The notes beneath the pieces were generated by a model. That model was not told where the DNA came from. It worked only from the letters and a program-made list of their open reading frames with translations, and ran no database searches. 64,000 bases of DNA, taken from positions 124,001-188,000 of the forward strand of contig JABSSW010000020.1 of the NCBI GenBank assembly GCA_018902385.1, given 5' to 3'. This DNA comes from Physcia stellaris. Its lineage: Eukaryota; Ascomycota; Lecanoromycetes; Caliciales; Physciaceae. Positions 12,006 through 23,800 of the stretch are shown here, piece by piece; position 1 is the stretch's first letter, and every line of letters begins with the position of its first letter. A program made the translations under genes and the position numbers.

Positions 12006-14422
12006 GGGCTCACGTTGAACTACCAATATTTAGGTATACCTACCTTGCTGTGAAATAAGGTACCCCGTAGTATGTATGTGGTCTTGGTGAGGTTTGAATT
12101 AAGACCCCTCGGACCTCGGCGAGCTCGGTACTATTTTCTGTGACTCTTCGGGCCGGCTTTTCGCCGGAATCTTCCAAGCCACACTCTGCGAGATTTACTC
12201 GGGCCCAGTCGCAATTCACGCGTCTTTTTGCATTGAGATCATTATAACGAGATCCCTGGGCAAGAAGATGCTCGAAAATGCTTCGAGATCATATTTGCCA
12301 CCCACAACAATTCCCAAAAAGAGTACTAATAAGCATGTGATCGAACGAAAGATATGGAGTATTCCAATTGTAATGTCCTCGCTCAAGTTTTGATTGAACC
12401 CTATGGAACCGAGCCCCGAGTATACTTACAAGATGAAAATGGCTTGTAGGATTCCTACACAGCCGCATCGGCACCAACGGTTGTTTATCAAAGGCACTTC
12501 GGTCCCAATCTTTCTGGTTGCGGGGAGTTTCCCCTAGTCGCACATGGTTGTTCCTCTCATCTATTTACCAATAATTAAGGGTAAGGTAGGCTTCAATTCT
12601 ATCATACGTAGGTTCTTGTTATCAATCATCTCTCCAGTCGCCAGTATTATTATGCTATGCTAGTTAGGCTGAGAGGATCAAGAAACCCAGTTTTGAGATC
12701 ACTGCCTCTCCCACAGTCCTCCCTTGCCCTATACGTCGGACGGTTTCTAAAAGCGTCTGGAAACAATGCACTGGAAGAAGTACGTCTCGCGACCAAGCAA
12801 GAAACAGAAAGGGAAAGCAAGAGCAGTGCCAGAAAAGTCTTGGAAGAAACGTGTCAAAGCCATTGCCAAACAAGCATCGACAAGCCCCTACCTCACCACC
12901 ATCGGCTACTATTGCTATTTCGCGTAACGCCGAACGAAGTATAAGCCAGCGGCAAGGACGATTCTTTCCTCACCTAGCTCTTTCATATCCGCGCGATGAT
13001 AGGGACCCATGGACTGACCAATCATTGACATTTCCTATTTATACACAAGGACCGTTGGGGAGTTTGACCAGATCAGATGTGATCTCAAGCCATCGGATTA
13101 CAACTCTAACCACTACTTCTACGAGGCTCAACAAAACTCCCAGTGCTAACCAGCATTCACTGCCACCGGAGCACTAAAAGCCTTAAGAGAGTTGATAGGC
13201 GAACGACCAAGTTGCTGCATCTCTTTCCATGTGCCGAAAAGTGTAAGTCCTCGTCGATTTTGATAGTTTAGACATGCTTCTAAATTGTACATAGCTATAC
13301 AGAAGCCGTCGGCATGGTTTACAGCCGCAATATTTCCAGCTCCCACAAACTTCGCACTACGCGTCGTCTCTCATGTACCGATTTACCGACAGGGCTAGAA
13401 GTCTTGAGCGGAATCTACAGTTTCATTATATTGAACATGAAGAGTCCACGATCAGTAGAGCCCAGGCAAGGACCGCTTCGAAAGGACCCTTAAGTAACAA
13501 AGTAACAAGCTGAATCTTTACGGCTGATGGAGAGCCTTCAATTTGTGATCCACTCGCCCCGGAGAAACCAAGCGCCCTAAGGGTTTAATTAAGGAAGAAC
13601 CTCAAAAGGGCTCGTTCCAGAACTTTAGACAAAGTGTTGTGTCATGAGGTGATCACTGGAAGTCTGGAATTGACCTCGTTCCTAAGTCGGAAGACCACAT
13701 GTTCACGTTAATTCGGTGCTAAGCTTTGTCCGGCCCAATCGATTCCCTACTTATAAGACGGATTCTGATGGGACTATGAGCGTTTCGGAGCTGCATGCTA
13801 GAGTAAAGGTATCTCACTGATCGACACTATGGATCCTTGACTGCAGACGGATGCTGTGAGCAGTTCAAGAGATAGTGCCTTACAAGTGCAAGACATCAGC
13901 TAACGTCCGCAGTGAAGGCGATCATCAGCTTCTACCATGTCGGGGTTCATGGTTGCATCCCGTACCAGTTCTTGACTCCGGGTGTCAATCCTTTTCATGG
14001 CACACATTGTGTGACTTTGAAAGTCAGCTACTTGGAGCGATATTTAATGTCAATAAAGCTATCCGAATATGACTTACTAGGGGGTTGGCCAACTAAGCAT
14101 TTGATTGCCAGAATTTGAGATGGAATCTTGCTTTCATTCACAAATGAAATTTCAAGTAAAGGGAACGCACTTCATCTTGCTAGTTTAGAGAAATTTTCAC
14201 AGTTGAGTTCAGATCGTCTTTACGTCCATATGAGCTCACCTTCGCGTCCATCTCGACTCTATTACACATCTCGCCATTAGATCCATTGGTTGATAGCGTT
14301 CGTTTGGCCTCAGTCGATTTGACATCTGACGATCATACGGTCACCATCCTCTCACCTTATTTTCGACCCTTTACCTCTCGCCCTACTCCAGCAGCCTCTT
14401 ATCTATCAAGCAGGAATCTACA
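12006..14422. other. Intergenic, no convincing gene
   Basis: About 2.4 kb. A short lysine-rich open frame begins at ATG 12766 (51 codons), and a weak tRNA-like box pair lies on the minus strand at about 13030-13115. Neither is strong enough to annotate as a gene. Confidence 0.4.
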
Positions 14423-15524
14423 ATGAGCACTCCGATGAAATCAAGTCCCCACGCTTGCGCTCATTGTCACAAGCACGCTGCGCAGATATGTAAAGGATGT
14501 AAAGACGCACCAGACGGAAACACGCTCACTGGAGTCGTCACTACCTGGTACTGTGGTGCGGAGTGCCAGAAGAACGATTGGGGTAGACATAATGCCTTCT
14601 GCAAAAAAGCTCAACTCCGTCAGAAGGTCTATCGCGCGGGCAACATCGCACAAGATGTTTTCTACATCTTCAGTCGCATCACGAACATGATAGCAACTGA
14701 CCGCATCGACAAGGCGGGTGGAACTTGGTTTCTACACTTTCCCAAGAAGTATGAAGGGAAGAGCCAATTGATCCCCTTTCCTCCCTCCTGCGCTCAAAGC
14801 GAAGAGGAGCAGAAAGCGCTGCTGAGTCATCAGAAATGCGACACCGGCTTGTCGTTCCTTCACGGCCTCCTCAGAACCTTATTCCAGAGTATGTGCCTCT
14901 AGGTTCGATCGATCACATTGGTTGCTGAGGGACTGACGTTGCTGCAGATTTATGTACCGATTTGTCCGAGATACGCTTTCACACCAAAAATCAACAAGTC
15001 TCCCTCCGTCTGATATATCCGAATGGCATGATAGACGCCACCGACCGCCAGCACGCCGTCTTAAAGCTCAAACTGAGAAGCGGCGAGGAGTACGCGCTGG
15101 ACATGGCCGGGGCACAATTTGATGGCCCGAAGCCATCCTGCCCTGGAACGTCTACTCAGCATCACGGATCCGCTTCATTACAGAGACATCAAGTTTCGGG
15201 CAGGCAAGACGTGAAGTTCGTAAGGCAGCGATGAGCAGCGAGCCACAGCGCAAATGGATCCAAGAGATCCTGGAAGGGTTCCGGGAGTTACTCGACGTCA
15301 CCATTGGCGACTACCTGGCAGTCCGAACTGGTTTCAATACCTTGCTTGCACTGCCCAATAGCGAGTTTAAGACGCAAAAACTCGAATTTGTCAATCTTAT
15401 ACAAGAGCGACTTGAGGCGTACAAGAACTTCAGCGAAGAGCGTGGGATCTTTAAGGTTAGCAAGATGGAGCCGCTGTTACCCAGCGACGGGGTCATTGCT
15501 GTGGCAAAACATACCGATATTTGA
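14423..15524 (+). pseudogene. MYND zinc-finger protein with one frameshift
   Basis: Exon 1 is 14423-14888 and exon 2 is 14948-15524; the 59-nt intron has donor GTATGT and acceptor GCTGCAG. Residues 12-60 form a MYND finger (CAHCHKHAAQICKGC, then WYCGAECQKNDWGRHNAFC), a protein-interaction module common in fungal regulators. The rest matches the general layout of fungal MYND proteins of about 345 residues, with no second recognised domain. In exon 2 the frame changes near 15121-15125. Upstream the frame reads EYALDMAGAQFD; the good protein then continues one frame over as WPEAILPWNVYSAS and runs to 15524. One base appears to be missing (GATGG where GATTGG is expected). No splice sites are available to explain it, so this is either a broken gene or a sequencing error. 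Confidence 0.7.
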
Positions 15525-15824
15525 ACACTCCTTGTTTTCCTACTATGAGGTCCTCTCTATTTCAAGGCACCAAGCGCCGACGACTCAACATTGATAGGCC
15601 TTCGCAGAATCCGTTTCTTTGGAACGTATTCTCACAATTCAGCATAGATTGTAAACCTGATGGGATGTTGATCAATCATGAAGGACGCTACTAGTGCTCT
15701 GATAGTCATTTTGACGCTCACTAAGTATGCGAATGGTCATGATACGCACTGAAAGGAATGCTAATGCCGCCAAACCAATTGCAAGGCAAGGTCTCCACAA
15801 CAACCACATGAACACAGCTCTCTA
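15525..15824. other. Spacer between convergent genes
   Basis: About 300 bases between the ends of the MYND gene (plus) and the SRA gene (minus). I see no gene. Confidence 0.4.
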
Positions 15825-17247
15825 TCACTCCAGCTCTCCCCGCAACAAGTTCTTCCCCCATTCCGAGGTCAGACTGAAATACCCACTATCATTATCCTTC
15901 TTCCTCTCCTGATACGAGTCACCCCAGCGCAGACTCAGCAGGTTGGCCCCCTTCTCCTTGGCTTTCTCCCGTCGATAATCCTTCCAATCATCCATCTCGT
16001 CTGCTGTAGGATGTGCAAGCGCCGCTTCGATCCCCTCTTGTGGTGGATCTATTAGTCGTGCTAACTGAAAAGTGTAGATACAACGATCCTTGCCGTCAGT
16101 CGTTGAGGGCCCGACGCTGTAGGCTATAACGCGGTATCTACCCTCAGTGTCAGCCAGCTCTGGGTTTGAAGCGTTTGCAGAACGACGTTGGGAAAGAGAC
16201 ATACAACCCGTCATATCGCACCCCGACCCTTGGCGCTAAGGGAGATTTCAACTTCGCCATCCTTAGGACACGGATCCCATTGCCTCTAGAGATCTCCCTC
16301 GTGAGTTTGGGGATACCTGGATCACCTGGCGTGGGCAGGAAGCGAATGGTAGGTCGCTCCACGTTGTCGTGCTTGTGACACCACTTATTGACGCCGGAGA
16401 GCTTCAAGGCTGCAGCCTCAACCGGGTCGGAAGCTTCTTTCCCCTTGGCTTCTCTAGCTCCGGGTCTCTCCGAGTCTCCTTCCAAAAGGATTGCATAAGC
16501 GCCGAACTCGTCGGCTGTAATGCTGTGGTGTCGAGCGTCGATGATACCATCTCGAAAGGCAGCCGCAGGCTTGAGCCACCAGCTAGAGCATTCTTAGTCT
16601 TATCTCTGTTGCATCGAAAGCTCGTAAGCTCAAATACGACTCACGCTCCAATCTCGTTCCCCAGATGCCCATACGCATAGGCCTTCTCCCCCGCCCCAGG
16701 GAACTCAACCTCCCACGCCGAGCCCCTCCTCTGCAGACCAAATCAGCCTGATCTCTGCTTCTGCTCAAGCTATGGTTACCTCCTGTCCCAATCCCATCCC
16801 TTCTGCCTCCCAGCCCACATCCACTTTCCTGCACCCCTCCAAACGTCCTCCCTTTCCCCATAAATCCGCCTTGACGTTCTTCATCGGCCCCACCCTCTCC
16901 TCCCACCTATTCAGCAGCGTCTCAGCCATCAGACTCGCGTCCGCGGGCCATGCTCCGCCCCCGGACGCAACCACGGCTACGGCTTTCTCGATGCGGCTGT
17001 ACTGGAGCAGCTCGAGCGTTATGGGGATGGCGCTGATGGAGGCGAAGATCGACTTAAGGGTCGCGAGCTCTGTGGATGTAAGGGTGGCGCCCGGGATGGA
17101 GAGGTGGGGTTGGAGTGTGTCCCGGATGTAGCGGCTATGGGCTAGGAGATTGGACTTGATGGTGCTGATGTGTGTGATGACATTTGGTTGTAGGAAGGGA
17201 GCGTGCGGAGGTGGGTTGGGAGGGAGGGACTGGCCGGGGTTGAGCAT
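15825..17247 (-). CDS. SRA-YDG domain protein
   Basis: Four exons on the minus strand: 17247-16780, 16730-16645, 16582-16205 and 16137-15825 (414 residues). Introns are 50, 62 and 67 nt, with donors GTAACC, GTGAGT and GTATGT; all joins keep frame. Exons 2 to 4 build an SRA (SET and RING associated) fold: KAYAYGHLGNEIGAWW, FRDGIIDARHHSI, FGAYAILLEGD, then VGVRYDGLY (YDG motif) split by intron 3 from RVIAYSVG and CIYTFQLARL. SRA domains bind modified cytosine in DNA by base flipping, as in UHRF1 and plant SUVH proteins. No SET or RING partner domain is present; the N-terminal 156 residues are helical with no known domain. Nuclear location is inferred. Confidence 0.88.
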
Positions 17248-18701
17248 TGTAGGTTGGTGATGTTTGAGGCCTTGATGTGGTTCTAGGGTGGGGATGGACT
17301 GAAGTGGAGGGAAGAAACTAGACGTAGAGAGAGGGAGAGAATGGAGAAGATGTCTTTGAGTGGTTTAATGAGGATGAAGGAAATAAGGAAGGCATAGATA
17401 CTAATCGGAATGTAGGTGCTTAACGAGATGGTGAGGCAGGAGGGACTTTTAAGATGACGTTTCTATGCTTGACCCATAACGAGAAGTCACGACCCTCTCT
17501 GAAAGGCCTTCGATGCCCAGCTCCTCACATACCCGGTGAATGAACCTTCACTCAGACCATGCTTGGCCACCCGCAGAATCCCGAAAACTTACCACTGGTT
17601 CTTGGGCGTCATAATCTACTCTCGAGCCCTTGAAACCTCTCAGCAACCTGATCTCAGCTGGATTTTCCGTCTTTCAGCCTGGAGCACCTTGCTCGCTTTC
17701 TCACCGAGGGGAAGTGTCCGAGGATGCTCCAAGGCAAACACCGGTAGCCCTGGCCCCATCTTTCACTGTTGTCTGCTGTATGGCGATTGCTCTAGTATGT
17801 ATGAAGGGAATTCGGATTGTGGGACAGAATGAGTCAATGGAACGTCCAGCCTACACTGCTTGATCATTGGGATCCTCTGTAAACCGGGCCAGCATATTCC
17901 CCGGCAAATTTGTCAGCCGTCGTGGATGCCGTTTGCAAGAGCTATGGGGTTAGAGATGCACTGAGATGGGTGATTTGGATGATTCGTGAGAGGCCTCATC
18001 TCTCTGGTCAAGGCCAGAGATCATGACAGCACTGGCATAGATAATTATTTGGTATATGTGCGAGTTAAGGTTGTAAGTGGTTTAGACCCCGCTAGGAGAT
18101 ACAAATTAGATTGGCAAGGCTTGTTCCGTGCTAGTAGTACAGTAGCTTCGAGATACGCTGAAGACTTTGAACCGTCAATGGTGGCAATGTAGTCAATTAT
18201 TGACTCTTCTCCAAAGCCTCGCACGAGGCGAGGACATCGATGAAAAGCAGTAGCCTCTTGAGGTGAAGGCAGACCATCAAAAATTGCGCCAGCGAAGTGC
18301 CCGAAGACAATTCGATAACTCTTGCCTCCGCGATGTGCAATGCAGGGCTCGAATCATAGCAGACCGTCTTTTTGATCACGGTTGCTCCAACAAGGTAAGT
18401 ATGGAGAGGAAACGAATTGATGAGGAGGTGAAGAGTTTGTAAGTATTGGGAGCGGACTGCCGGGTAGCTAGGCGTGAAGGTGGCTACGCGCTAAGGGACT
18501 TCGAATTTCACGTCTTGTTTCTCTTCTGGTTGCTGACACTGCCACGAATCCTTCCGCTTGCAAGCCAGCCAGCGCCCCTTCACAATGATCGATAAGAGCG
18601 TCTAGCACTCCATGCTACCATGCAAGTGATTGCTGGGCATTTGTTCAAGCTGCCAATGCGCAAGCTACCGTCATCCTAGACGCAATTGTACAGGTTTGAG
18701 A
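17248..18701. other. Intergenic, no convincing gene
   Basis: About 1.45 kb between divergent genes. Short frames only, with no motif. It presumably holds the promoters of the SRA gene and the Arl3 gene. Confidence 0.4.
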
Positions 18702-19489
18702 ATGTACCACCTCGCCAAGTCCATCTACCTCTACGCAACGAGCAAGGAAGGTATAGCTATGGTTCTCTGCATTTCATGCTGACGGAACTATCACTGATCT
18801 TTCCAGAATACTCCATTCTTCTCCTCGGCCTGGACAATGCCGGCAAAACCACGCTCCTCTCCTCTATAAAGTCGCTTTACCTGCCCTCTGGCCCTCCTAC
18901 CGCCCAAAAGACCGTTCCTACGGTCGGCCAAAATGTCTCTACCATCGACTTAGGCGACATGTACCTCAAGATTTGGGATGTTGGAGGCCAACACTCACTT
19001 CGGAAGCTATGGACGAGCTACTACGAGAGCTGCCATGCTGTAGTCTTTGTAGTTGATAGCACCGACCTAGGCGACGGAGATTTGGACGGCCCGAACGAAA
19101 GCCCCACATCAAGAAAAGGAGACATCAATGGGCTAGAAAAGAACAAAGATGAAGGCGGCGACATTGAAGGCCAGACTGGCTCAACTCACATGGGTAGACT
19201 CCAAGAATGCAGGCTAGTACTGGAATCAGTGCTCGCCTCTTCCGCAACGCAAGGCGTACCCATCTTGGTCCTCGCGAACAAGCAAGACCGCGAAGACTGC
19301 GTGGAAACCGTGAGAATCAAAGAGGGGTTGGTTCGAAGAGTCTTCGAAGGCGAGAAGGGAGGCGGCGTGAGGGATAGCAGAGTCCTACCCATCAGCGCAC
19401 TGAAGGGTACGGGAGTGAAAGAAGCTGTTGAATGGGTCAGAAGCAGAGTCAAATGGAACAAAGAGGGTAGACCACCGGTCATGCGGTAG
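18702..19489 (+). CDS. ARL3: Arf-like GTPase, Arl3/ARFRP1 type
   Basis: Exons 18702-18750 and 18807-19489 give 243 residues. The first exon has only 16 codons plus one base and lies in a different frame from the long ORF, so an ORF caller would start wrongly at 18686. The spliced start MYHLAKSIYLYATSKEEYS matches Arl3/ARFRP1, which lacks the Gly2 of other Arfs; its acetylated N-terminus is recognised by Sys1 at the trans-Golgi, where it recruits Arl1 and golgins. GTPase motifs: GLDNAGKTT (24-32), PTVG (54-57), WDVGGQ (73-78), NKQD and a late SAL. An acidic, polar insert of about 45 residues follows DSTD (about residues 110-155), making the protein longer than the usual 180-200. Confidence 0.93.
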
Positions 19490-19856
19490 ATAGGATCGCT
19501 CAACTGGGTGAACATCGTCGTCAACCGAGACTTCGATGCACCACTCTGAAAATGACGGCATCTCAGTCAGCATTAATGATTGGCGTAGCACCGGGAAAAC
19601 TATTATACCTGGCTGAATGCGCGATTCGGACGCGCCTGCCGTTACTCTTTCGACCATTCACACATAATTATCCATCATGCATGTTTAGTGTTGGTTCTTG
19701 ATGCGACATCAACATTCACTCATTCGGTCGACTATTCTGAATATTGATCAGCAATCTCTATCGCTCTCAACTAAGTATCATTCAATATCGAGCCTACAAT
19801 ATCTTCATACAGCCTTGCTTCAGGGTAAACCTTTGATATACTTCAAAACCTCAAAA

Positions 19857-20816
19857 ATGGCCATAGTCAGTGAGCTGGAAGGCAACGTCTTGGATGCACC
19901 GCCAAATAGCGTCATCATGCGTATGGAACCACCTACCTCGATTGTACTCAACGCTAACATTAGGTAGATGCCTGCAATGCACAGGGAAAATGGGGCGCTG
20001 GCGTTGCAGAGGCACTGAAGACACGTGTGAGTAATTGTGGATCAAACCCAACCCACATCTGGCTATTCCTGCGGATTCTGAAATTTTACTTACTCATTTT
20101 CAAAGTTCCCGCTTGCATACCAGGAATACAGTGCGCAATGCAAGAAGATCCCTTGGAACCACCCAAAATCGCAGCAATATCGCCACAGCCTAGTCGGCAC
20201 GTGCATGATCACAACTATCACGAGCGGCAACAACCAATCTAAGTCCCAGATCTACGTTGCCTCCTTGATAACCTCCTACCACTACGGTAGACAGGTCGAT
20301 CCACCAGACGAGATACTAGCCCACACCGCCAAAGCTCTTGAGTCTTACGAGACACAGATTCGTCTAATCAAGGAACAAAATCGGAGATCTAATTTGGACC
20401 CGGTAGGGGACGTTTGGGCAGTGAAATTTAACAGTGGGTTGTTCAAGGTGCCGTGGGAGCAAACGAAAGCCATCATCGAGGCCAGCAAAATAAAGATGAT
20501 GGTTCTTGAGCCAGCAGATGACGCGACTCAGGGAAGAGTAAAGAAGCGTAAACGGACCGAGGAAGTCTCGAGACGATCGGATGCAAACCGTAGCCTTGGG
20601 AAGGGAACCGATCTGCCCAACGATGGAACTGAAGATCATGAGCATATGGGACCCGATGTGTGCGAAGATCAAGGTTCGCAGCGTCCAGCATCGCGGATTA
20701 ATCCATCAGCAACCGGTTCAACGCTAAGCAAGCCGACTCGTCCACAAAAGAAGACCTCATCAGAGCCACTCTCAACACGAGGAGTTGCTCGTCCTGTCAA
20801 GCGAAAGATCAAATGA
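19857..20816 (+). CDS. POA1: Poa1-type macrodomain protein (ADP-ribose 1''-phosphate phosphatase)
   Basis: Three exons, 19857-19920, 19968-20026 and 20106-20816, give 277 residues. Intron 1 (47 nt, GTATGG, CTAAC, TAG) and intron 2 (79 nt, GTGAGT, CAAAG) fit frame exactly. Poa1 removes the 1'' phosphate from ADP-ribose 1''-phosphate, a by-product of tRNA splicing. The macrodomain is clear once spliced: VSELEGNVLDAPPNSVIMHACNAQ, then GKWGAGVAEALKTR, FPLAYQEYSAQC, LVGTCMI, IYVASLITSYHYGR and FNSGLFKVPWEQT near the end. It resembles yeast Poa1 (about 177 residues) with an added C-terminal tail of about 80 polar and basic residues (VKKRKR, KRKIK) that looks like a nuclear signal. Its start lies 367 bp after the Arl3 stop. 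Confidence 0.9.
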
Positions 20817-23800
20817 ACAATTGCAGAATGGATTTGGCCAGGAACTCGAATTGGGTAGCAGTGACAATGAATACTCTCCAAGGGCCCGTGGAGCAACATC
20901 TTGAACCCAAGGGGAGAGGAAGCCGAGCTTACCCCACATGAATCTGTTCTCACTGAGAGCCACCGAGACGGATAATGTTACGACCATGAGTCCTTTAGGG
21001 CCGATTGAAGGGTATTAGAGGATTTCATGACTTATGGGAGCAAGACATAGAGAAAAAGCTGTTCCGAGTATCCACCTGGCCACGGAAACAACAGGCGTTA
21101 CTAAATGGCCAAGTATGTTTACGACTAACAAACGACTTTTCCTCTGAAAACTAGTGCAGCTTTCATTTGTTTCTGAGACCACTCGGCCCGGGTAGAGCTG
21201 ACCCCTCCCTACAGAAGTCTCACATGGTCACAAGTTTCTACTGAGAAGAAAAAGAACAAAAATAGCCCGACCTAGGAGACACGTTGAGTCTGAATCTCCT
21301 TTCACATAAATTGATGTTCGACATTTCAAAGACGGGTAATCTTCATCTGTCAAGCAATTTCTATCCTTGATCGGTACTCAGGTTTGTTCAGAAAGAGTGG
21401 ACTGACCAACACGATCGCGATTGTCTTGTTTTCTTCATCGTCAAGCCTCTGTCATTCGGGTACTGCTTCGAGTTACGTACTCTTCATCTTGAACCTCCAT
21501 TGCATTAGATCGTTAACCCTTGACCTTCCACGGAGTGAGTAATGCAGAGATCACTTTTGGATACACCGCTGTCCGACTTGAGGCGGAATCGGAGAATGAA
21601 GTCCCATTGATGTTGCATTCAAAGTCCCTGTTCCAAAGACGAAGATCTTTATCTATGATATACGCACTGGCCGTTTTCCTTGATGGTACCACACCCCCAC
21701 CATTCACCTCTTGTCTTGCTACCAATTGTTTACTCTTCTGCAACGCAACGCACTTCTGCGGCCACGCCTCATCAGACCAGCAGCCAAAAATGGCGCTGAG
21801 TATCGATGACCGCGGCCCATAGTCCTTTGAGATGTCTGGCTCTCTCTAGACTTTCCTTCAGCAGTTCTTCTAAGTTTCGGTCGTGCGGTCCATGCTCAGA
21901 ATTATATGTGGGATCTCTGCACAAGACCGCCGTCAAAGCGCGTTAAGAATCATTGGCAACTCTCAGTAATTCTGACCCGATTATTTCACATCAGTCTTCG
22001 AGGCACATCCAATCAGGCTTTCGAAGTTGCGAATGAAGGAGCATTTCATGCCACCTTTTCGCTTTTAAGGAACGCAATTCAATGTCTTCATGCGTTGAAT
22101 TTGGAAGATCAAGCGCAAGCAAGGTGTCACGATTTTATATACCCGATCGCAGTTTGCTTATAAGGCAGACTCACCCGGAAACGAAGAAAAAACGTTTGCG
22201 TTCGATCCATCCGGTCACTTCAATTGCTTCGTACGTGTCTGTTTTGGGAACATGTCTCGGAACGCCAAATGAGAGTCGCTGCCTCAGAGATTTCGCTGCC
22301 TGTATTCTCTTTCTGATGGGAGTGAGGTGTACAGTGCGGAACAGTATGACATCTTTCAGTAAAAGAAGTGTCATCCCGTTCCTCGGTCATTTGCGTCAAA
22401 AGACAGCGCCCACTAAGTCTTAACCGTTCGAAGTTCTTATTCCCGTCCAGCTCAACCTACTCTCACCCTCGGACAAAGCCTCGTAAACCATCAATTCAAT
22501 CAAGACGACCAAAGAATTGTGAGAACCCGAGTCACCGAGCAACTCTTCTCAAACGGGTAGAAGCTCGCTCAACGCTGTTAAGAGTACCTCAGCTTCGGCA
22601 AGCACCACAAGCCCCAACATGCAGCGCTGGCTCGGAGAGACCCCAGATCAAGGTTCCTGGACGGCTATGTCCCGCGTTGGCGAGCAGCCGACCAGTTGCT
22701 CGTCCAACACGACGAAGCGTGTTGATGGGGGTGGTGGTAAGTATGCGCAAGAAGGAAACAAAGGTGCAGTGCCCTAGGCGCTCATTGCTCTCCTCCGATG
22801 ACCAGACTGACGAATTCATCAGGTCAAAATGATGAGCCAACTATATGCATATTGCATGTTAGAATTTCTCAACCTTTCCCCTTGCTTAATCAGCTCGCTG
22901 TTAGTATGAGACTCCATTGCTAGGACTTATGATAAGTAATTAGCTTGTGAGCTCATGCTGACTTGTTGAGGAGACACAGTTTTATCTCACGCATCATATA
23001 TCACGGTTGTCTACCCCAAATCGTTGCACAGATGACTTAGGTTATCTGATAAGCCTCTGGAATACGCGATCAGTCTTTCGTAGCCGCATTGAGCAAAAAA
23101 GCAATATCAGGACACGAACATCAGACGTTATGCCACTGGCACCGGCCAATATACGTTCTAGCATTGATCCTTGTCGTTGATAATTATCCTCGGCCACCAA
23201 CATGGACAGTCTGGTGAAAAGCAAGGAGAGTGGTCACTCTTTCGCTGCACGGGAATAAAAGCAGAAGCGTCTCTTCCTCTTTTCTAGGCTTTGCAATGAT
23301 TCGGACTAAATTCTAGACATACCTATCCTTCTCATCATCAATTGAAAAGTAAAATTTCATTCCCGCCTTAATTATGTCTTCCAAGGGCCGTCAACCAAGT
23401 GTCAAGGACATGAGAGAGCGCTCATCTTTCACCGCGTTTAGATAACACGTGTTTAGGATGTCTTGTCTGTGTAGGATATGAATGGTCCTTTGAAAGTAAG
23501 ATTTTTTCCCTGTCGAGCTACCGTCTTTTCATCGCGGGACCGGCACTCACCACTGTCCGAAGTCAATCAGTGTTTCTTGCGAACTATCACCAAATATATC
23601 AATCCAAAGGCAAGGGGCTCACAGTCTACGCCATGCCTGGACCAATACTCAAGCTACTGGACAAGTTCAATTACGTCTTCTCTCCTCTGAGCGTTATTGA
23701 ATCATTCTTGGTGATCTCTCCTATCTGTCAATATTTATGGTAATATATCTACAGAGTGCTCAAAATCGTTGAATAGACGAATCGATTGTGAGCCCTCCAG

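Noticed and set aside
12766-12921. Short lysine-rich ORF (51 codons)
   Set aside because: No family resemblance, no splice partners, and a size within chance expectation.
13030-13115. tRNA-like A box (TAGTGGTTAGAG) and weak B box (GGTCAAACTCC) on the minus strand
   Set aside because: The acceptor and T stems do not pair and the B box matches poorly. It could be a decayed tRNA or SINE, but support is too weak.
18686-18806. In-frame extension of the Arl3 ORF to 18686
   Set aside because: The conserved MYHLAK start lies at 18702 in another frame and joins by a clear intron; the longer frame is an artefact of reading through the intron.
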